From Planctomycetota bacterium (GTDB lineage: Bacteria > Planctomycetota > PUPC01 > JACPCR01): a stretch of DNA of 64,000 nucleotides. The first letter of the stretch is position 1. Each line of letters starts with the position of its first letter. The DNA is taken from assembly GCA_027625095.1 (NCBI GenBank), contig JAQBXN010000013.1, forward strand, positions 1-64,000, in the 5' to 3' direction. The notes under the pieces are model-generated. The model worked only from the letters and a program-made list of their open reading frames with translations. It was not told where the DNA came from and did no database searches. A program made the translations under genes and the position numbers. Shown here one piece after another: positions 59,121 through 64,000 of the stretch.

Positions 59121-60890
59121 TCACTTGATTTCAAAGGTTAGCACCATCTCCTTATCCAGGTTGGAGGGTCTGAAGACTATCCGGGTAATGACCTCGCCAC
59201 CCCGGCCCTCCTTTGACTCTTCTTCCATGCGATTTATGGAGAATGTTCCTTCCGCTTTGGCCCGGATGGTCAGCCCGTTCGTTTTTGATCCCAGGCGTAC
59301 TTCACGGCCCTTGGCGACGATTTTTGCGTTCTCAAAAGTTACGAATGCCTCTTCAACTGATTTCGGTTGCCGGGAAAACGAATACGCGTCTTTGAGCGTG
59401 AGTTGGTTGTGACTTGCATCGAGTTCGAGCGTCCGCCGAAGCGAATTTACAGTCCCTTTGGGGTAAGCGTGAGTCATATCGATGACTGCGATCTTGTGGT
59501 CGTCTCCGTTGAGATTTTCCACCGTCAGGGTGCCAAAGAATTCCGCACCAGCCTTCTGTTGGGTGCCGTTGATGATCGGCACCGAATGCCCCAGCGAATT
59601 GCAGTGAAGGATCTCGTAACGGCGAGAGGAAAAGGTCTTCTTCGAGTAGACCGGCCCGCCGGGATCGACGAGATGCAGTTTTCCCTGTCGGTAAACGATG
59701 AAGCTGCCGATGTCGTTGTGGTTGTGTGGGACACCGTTGTTTCCCGCCAGGGCCATCACGGTCATCTGCGAGGGCCCCGGCTTGCCCCGCAGCTTCACCT
59801 GGCCGAGAGCTGGCAGGTAGTAGTCTTGGTTGTCAGGTTTGCCCGATGTCTTTCGGCCGTCATAAAGCGCGAGTTCGTGATTCTCGCCGATTTTCGGTGA
59901 TCGGTTCGGATTGGTTAAACAGAGCTCGAAGAGTTCAGGTACGTCGTAAAACTCGTTGATGATATGGGCGTGCCGATAAGGGACGTACCCGTGGCTCGAA
60001 TCGGCGAACGTGGAACGAAACCTTCCCTCGATGTGTGCGGCCAGCGGGTATCGGCAGATGCGTTCGATTTTTTCGTCCTGCATGATGTTCAGTTCACCGC
60101 CCGTCTTGAGGTGGAGCGCATGCGCGGTAAACAGGTAATGCCCGAATCCGTACGCCCAATAGGCGGGGCCCTCTTCGCAGCCGCCGTCGTCGGCAAAGCC
60201 GTCGACGGCATAGGTCATGTTTTGAATGGCCGCATGGGTCATGTGCGCGAGCACGGCCGGATCGTCGATCTCATACAGGGCCGTACGGACAATCTCGCCG
60301 TTGCAGACGTGATTCCAGTTCATGCGGACCGTCTTCCAGAAATCGACATTGTGGTAATTCCAGAAATTCTGAAAAATTCGTTTATCGATCTCGGATGAAA
60401 CTCTGTCGCGTACTTCCTTCTCAAGTTTGTCTCCGATGATGTGCAGAAGCTCCGACAGACTCGCCGCAAGCATCGCCGAGCCCAGGTCAATCGAACGGCC
60501 TTCGTGGGCGGCCATGATCCATGTGAAGTCGTCACAATACGCCCAAAGCAAATCCTGAAGGTAATCCAGATCGGCGGAAGGATGGCCAAGCCACAGCGCG
60601 GTTCCGGCAAGGCTCAATTCGCGGCGGCGTTGGCCTTCTTTATTCTGATGAATCGTGCGATCTCCGTTGCGCTGATAATTCCGAAAGTCGGAGCGCTTGA
60701 TAGCGGGGATGTCCTTCGATGGATCGAGGCTGGCTGTAATGTCATCCCAGATGCCGTTTTTCTTCGCGTTACGCCGGGCACGTTGAACACATTTCTTGTC
60801 GATCAGGTAAGGGACGGGCGAGCGATCCTGACTGCGTCGATAGATGCCAGCCAGGTCATTCATTGTGATGTCACGGAGCAGCATTTTCAT
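59121..60890 (-). CDS. Heparinase II/III family protein, cytoplasmic
   Basis: The 589-residue protein has a helical first half with the patterns WNHVCNGEIV, FADDGGCEEGPAYWAYGFGH and HINEFYD, and a beta-rich second half with LAGNNGVPHNHNDIGSFIVY, the His/Asn motif of the heparinase II/III C-terminal domain. It would break uronic-acid chains by beta-elimination. There is no signal peptide from any start (ATG at 60890 and 60884, TTG at 60896), so it acts on oligosaccharides in the cytoplasm. The PhyH gene follows after 13 bp. Confidence 0.85.
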   Translation of the reverse strand: MKMLLRDITMNDLAGIYRRSQDRSPVPYLIDKKCVQRARRNAKKNGIWDDITASLDPSKDIPAIKRSDFRNYQRNGDRTIHQNKEGQRRRELSLAGTALWLGHPSADLDYLQDLLWAYCDDFTWIMAAHEGRSIDLGSAMLAASLSELLHIIGDKLEKEVRDRVSSEIDKRIFQNFWNYHNVDFWKTVRMNWNHVCNGEIVRTALYEIDDPAVLAHMTHAAIQNMTYAVDGFADDGGCEEGPAYWAYGFGHYLFTAHALHLKTGGELNIMQDEKIERICRYPLAAHIEGRFRSTFADSSHGYVPYRHAHIINEFYDVPELFELCLTNPNRSPKIGENHELALYDGRKTSGKPDNQDYYLPALGQVKLRGKPGPSQMTVMALAGNNGVPHNHNDIGSFIVYRQGKLHLVDPGGPVYSKKTFSSRRYEILHCNSLGHSVPIINGTQQKAGAEFFGTLTVENLNGDDHKIAVIDMTHAYPKGTVNSLRRTLELDASHNQLTLKDAYSFSRQPKSVEEAFVTFENAKIVAKGREVRLGSKTNGLTIRAKAEGTFSINRMEEESKEGRGGEVITRIVFRPSNLDKEMVLTFEIK

Positions 60891-60897
60891 GGGCAAA

Positions 60898-60918
60898 GAG
60901 TAATGAGTAAGAATGAAG
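60898..60918 (+). repeat. Heptad repeat tract
   Basis: Units GAGTAAT, GAGTAAG, AATGAAG lie 7 bp upstream of the heparinase start codon (on the gene strand), in the position of the ribosome binding site. Confidence 0.55.
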
Positions 60919-61032
60919 TCTTATCTGATTCCGGCAAAGTTAAGCAAATGAAGGGTATACGGAGGGTTTACGAATTCGAGGGCAAACGAATTTGGGGTCT
61001 CGATACCGCGTAAGTGCCACCACGGGACTGTT

Positions 61033-64000
61033 CTACTTCAACGTGGCCATGAACGCGATCACATCGCGAATCTCGCGTTTGGTGAGGATTTTATCCATCG
61101 CCGGCATGGGGGAGATGCTTGAAGGTTTCATTGCTTCGATACTCGTCTTGGGGATTTCGATGATGCGGTTGTCCCTGGCTTTAATGACGAGCTTATCTTT
61201 TGTTTCGCTGGTGACGGTTCCTTCGAGTTGGATGTCGTCTTTTAAGAGAAAGAGCGTTGTGCCAAAGTTTTCTGCAATAGCGGCGCTTGGATAGATCAGG
61301 GATTCGAGCATGAATTCCCGGTTATGCAGTGAGGCGATATGGGTGAGATCCGGTGCGGCTTTTCCGCCCTGACCTTTGACCGAGTGGCACACGTAACACT
61401 GGGCCCCCGGTTTGGTTTTGAAGATCATCTCCCCCTTTTGAGCGTCTCCCCCTTCGAGTGTGGCCCGGTATGACGCAAGCTTGTCGTCAGGGGGCAGGGA
61501 ATCGTTATACCGCTGAACGTAAATATCAAATTCCGGCGTCTTCCTGTTTTCCGCAGCTTCCAGCAGGTCGAGCTGAATGTCAGTAGGAACTTGGTCCTCG
61601 ATCAGCTTTTCCATCCATTTTGAGAGCACCTTCGATGCCGCGGCCTGCTCGATGGCGGCGAGCAGTTTGATCGCATTCTGTTTTTCCGGGATGTCCACAC
61701 CCTTGGGTCTTGCCTTGGCGGTGATGGGTGCCATTGCCTGGCCGAAGGTGTACACGTCAATCTCACTGAAGAATGTCGACTCCACCATGCCAGGCCAAAG
61801 CTGGGGAACATCCCAGAGGAGGTACCTGTAGGTACCAATCGACCCGTGGGGCGCGAGAATACTCGAGCCGTGTATGCCACCTTCGCCCAGCGGTTTGGTG
61901 TCGATTTTTTCGATCTTCTGCCATTCAGGACTCAGCCTTGGAGATTCAGCGTCCGGCAGCCGTTTGGAGTTCGAGCCATAGAGGGTGAAGACCTGCTGGG
62001 CCCGATTCGTTTTGTGCCATGAGTAGGTATTGATGCGCGTGATGGCAACGTGCGCTTGCAGATCCATGATGAATCGAGCCTGTTTTTCATCCAGCCAGGT
62101 GCTTCGGTCTACATCGTCCTCATGGCGCGCCCAGAGGCCATCATTCAGGCGGGGAAGTAATTCGCCCTTGGCGCCGGAGAGCTTGTGCGGCATGGCAAAC
62201 GTCTTCACCCATTTCACGGTCACACCGTATTGCGACTTGATGTCTGCGTAGTCGTTGTCGCTGGGCATTCCGATAGTCAGCTGTTCCCATTTATTCTGCA
62301 CCCGATCTGTCGCGATGCTGAGACCTTCCTTGCGCAGAACCGCGTCGATGGATCTGACAGCCTGGTTGGGATGTACCTCGGCAAACAGTTCGAGCGCTTC
62401 GATACGCATGCGCTCGTCAGGATCGTGCACCAATTTCTGAAGAATTCCCGCGAGCTCAGGTATGCCTTTCTGCTTGAGCTGTTTGATGGCTTCGATGCGG
62501 ACATCAAGGTTTGCGTTTTGGTTTTGCACAAGGCTCTTGTAAGTGCCTTCGTCGAACTTGAGCTGGAACTGTTCGGCCATACTCATCGCTTTCGCCAGAA
62601 TCACGCCTTCGCCGATTTGCATAAGCGAGGTCAGGCCGGGCTGTACGCCGGGGATGATGTCCGCAAGCTTTCGAGACGGCAGCGGGCGGTGGACACCAGT
62701 AATGCGATCAACCGGGGATGGATGTTCCCACTTGGCAAGGAGGTCGAGCGCCTCCAGACGAATATCGTTCGGAACATTATCGCTGGCCGCCAGAATGGAT
62801 AGCCACTTCGCATTCTCCGGCCGTCCCAGGCGATAGTTTGCGTTCAAAATGCGGAGATACAGGATGGGCTCTGCTTCTTCTTTCTTGATGATGTATCGAT
62901 GAATCTGCCAGGCAAGCTCGTGCATGGCATCGGGGATCGGCACGTCATTAATCGCCCGGGCTGCCTCGGCAAAAATTGTGCTGTCCGCGTCGTGCAGGAA
63001 CTCAGCAATCCGGGGATCTCTCAGCCTGCGCAGCACGAGGACAATGGCTCTGCGTACTGCGGGCGATGAATCTTTCGCATGCTTCAGGAGGCCTGCATTG
63101 TCACTAATCAGGTAGAGGCCCATGACACCTGCATGCCGCAGGTAGGCATCTTTATCCGCATTCTCCCGGAGCATTTCGAAGAGCGGATCGATGGCGGGAT
63201 GATAATCCAGTTGGCCCAGTGCGATGGCTGCGTGGAAACGCACTCGCAGGTTTTTGTCTTTGAGCAAAGGGACGATTTGAGTGGCAGCAGAGGTGTGAGC
63301 TTCTTCCCCCAGCACCTTGGCGGCCTGGGCCCTGATTTCAAACTCTGGATCGGTCAGCAATTCGGAAACATAATCGAGGGCGAGCGAATCCTCACGGCCG
63401 ATCTGCCCGAGGCCCCATATACTGTGCAACCGCGTGAAGAGCTTTTCGCCGGTGCGGGCGGCCTTCACCAGAAACTTAATGCCCCCCCGGCCTCGCGCAG
63501 CGAGGCCGAATTGGGCGCGTTGCCGTACTCGCTGATCGGCGTGTGAAAGAAGGTCAAGAAGCTCTTCGTTGCTCCGGTGCCCGAAGCCCTCGTAAAACAG
63601 ATTTGCCGTCTGGTTAAGGGCAGGATGGTTGGCTCTCTTGGGATCGTGAATGGTGTAGATGCGGCCACTGTCCGAAGCCTCCATGGTATTTATCCAATCC
63701 GAGATGTACATCTTACCGTCGTATCCAAACGCGGCGTCAGTAGGCAAGATGTTCCAGATGAATTGCCGGGTATGTTCGATGCCGTAGCTGGCGCCCATGG
63801 GCATCAGCTTGAAGGTCTCGATCCCGCTGCGGACGGGCGAGCCCATGAAGCTGCAGACGAAGAAGTGTTCGTCATAACCAGGCAGGCTGATGCCCGGATT
63901 GAAAACAAAACCGCAGGGCCCACCGGCCACGTAATCCAACGCGGGCAGTACCCACGCAGGCTGGCCGGCGAAGTGCCGCTTCCACATGCCCTCGGCAAAC
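61033..64000 (-). CDS. PVC-type HEAT-repeat protein with C-terminal cytochrome c, 5'-truncated by window end
   Basis: The reading frame is open to the window end (codons above the internal ATG at 63987 encode FAEG), so the N terminus is missing. The first visible 140 residues (PGYDEHFFVCSFMGSPVR, GKMYISDWINTMEASDSG) match the PVC dehydrogenase-like beta-propeller. HEAT repeats follow (about 150-430: DPEFEIRAQAAKVLGEEAHT), then a discoidin-like domain (about 620-760), and finally a cytochrome c domain with CYVCHS (C-x2-CH) and distal region MLESLIYPSAAIAENFGTT. Such proteins are usual in planctomycete and verrucomicrobial genomes near DUF1549/DUF1501 genes; the substrate oxidised is unknown. 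Translation before M63987 must continue outside this window. Confidence 0.88.
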   Translation of the reverse strand, partial: FAEGMWKRHFAGQPAWVLPALDYVAGGPCGFVFNPGISLPGYDEHFFVCSFMGSPVRSGIETFKLMPMGASYGIEHTRQFIWNILPTDAAFGYDGKMYISDWINTMEASDSGRIYTIHDPKRANHPALNQTANLFYEGFGHRSNEELLDLLSHADQRVRQRAQFGLAARGRGGIKFLVKAARTGEKLFTRLHSIWGLGQIGREDSLALDYVSELLTDPEFEIRAQAAKVLGEEAHTSAATQIVPLLKDKNLRVRFHAAIALGQLDYHPAIDPLFEMLRENADKDAYLRHAGVMGLYLISDNAGLLKHAKDSSPAVRRAIVLVLRRLRDPRIAEFLHDADSTIFAEAARAINDVPIPDAMHELAWQIHRYIIKKEEAEPILYLRILNANYRLGRPENAKWLSILAASDNVPNDIRLEALDLLAKWEHPSPVDRITGVHRPLPSRKLADIIPGVQPGLTSLMQIGEGVILAKAMSMAEQFQLKFDEGTYKSLVQNQNANLDVRIEAIKQLKQKGIPELAGILQKLVHDPDERMRIEALELFAEVHPNQAVRSIDAVLRKEGLSIATDRVQNKWEQLTIGMPSDNDYADIKSQYGVTVKWVKTFAMPHKLSGAKGELLPRLNDGLWARHEDDVDRSTWLDEKQARFIMDLQAHVAITRINTYSWHKTNRAQQVFTLYGSNSKRLPDAESPRLSPEWQKIEKIDTKPLGEGGIHGSSILAPHGSIGTYRYLLWDVPQLWPGMVESTFFSEIDVYTFGQAMAPITAKARPKGVDIPEKQNAIKLLAAIEQAAASKVLSKWMEKLIEDQVPTDIQLDLLEAAENRKTPEFDIYVQRYNDSLPPDDKLASYRATLEGGDAQKGEMIFKTKPGAQCYVCHSVKGQGGKAAPDLTHIASLHNREFMLESLIYPSAAIAENFGTTLFLLKDDIQLEGTVTSETKDKLVIKARDNRIIEIPKTSIEAMKPSSISPMPAMDKILTKREIRDVIAFMATLK

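Overview
The window looks like a piece of a chromosome or assembled contig from a bacterium of the PVC group (Planctomycetota / Verrucomicrobiota / Lentisphaerota and relatives). The signs are a trio of DUF1501, PPC-domain and DUF1549/DUF1553 proteins, a HEAT-repeat protein with a c-type cytochrome, a tandemly duplicated UvrA as in Chlamydiae, and many secreted polysaccharide-degrading proteins. The phylum cannot be fixed from this stretch; the dispersed intergenic palindromes remind me of Verrucomicrobiota, but that is inference. I saw no rRNA, tRNA, prophage or CRISPR array.

Layout. 1-5.7 kb (minus strand): a probable operon of metallophosphoesterase, an M19 dipeptidase homologue with several metal ligands lost, a secreted DUF4838 protein and a sulfatase. 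The sulfatase is broken at the window start, where it meets a transposase-like fragment. 5.9-16.8 kb: an AmaP-like membrane protein, a giant secreted TPR protein, HisI, a DUF58 protein, NAD(P)HX epimerase, FHA and macro-domain proteins, a CBM9-like protein, and a class III nucleotide cyclase fused to a ferredoxin domain. 17-23.7 kb: a 2241-residue tandem UvrA with an extra C-terminal domain. 24-32 kb: a sigma factor, a DUF433/DUF5615 toxin-antitoxin pair, a secreted alpha/beta hydrolase, and an XPB helicase translationally coupled to a Helicase_C_3-type partner. 32-38 kb: secreted alpha/alpha-toroid proteins around a GT-C-like membrane protein, plus an unknown secreted protein. 38-46 kb: CBM48-like protein, heparinase-like lyase, SGNH hydrolase, second DUF58 protein, ATP-grasp ligase, Uma2 protein and LRR protein. 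46-50 kb: CbpA-type DnaJ and ClpB. 50-64 kb (all minus strand): the DUF1501/PPC/DUF1549-1553 set, a VOC lipoprotein, PhyH dioxygenase, heparinase II/III protein and a HEAT/cytochrome c protein cut by the window end.

The enzymes point to a heterotroph feeding on complex, probably sulfated or uronic-acid-containing, glycans. Two repair systems (tandem UvrA; XPB plus partner) and a DnaJ-ClpB disaggregation pair are the main housekeeping content.

The most unusual feature is the non-coding DNA. Several gene gaps consist of short repeats: tracts with strict 7-bp periodicity, often abutting start or stop codons and in two gaps arranged as inverted pairs, and three or four families of about 90-180 bp inverted-repeat (MITE-like) elements, some filling a gap exactly from stop codon to start codon. 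One heptad tract lies inside uvrA in the linker between its two halves, as if the fusion had captured a former intergenic spacer.
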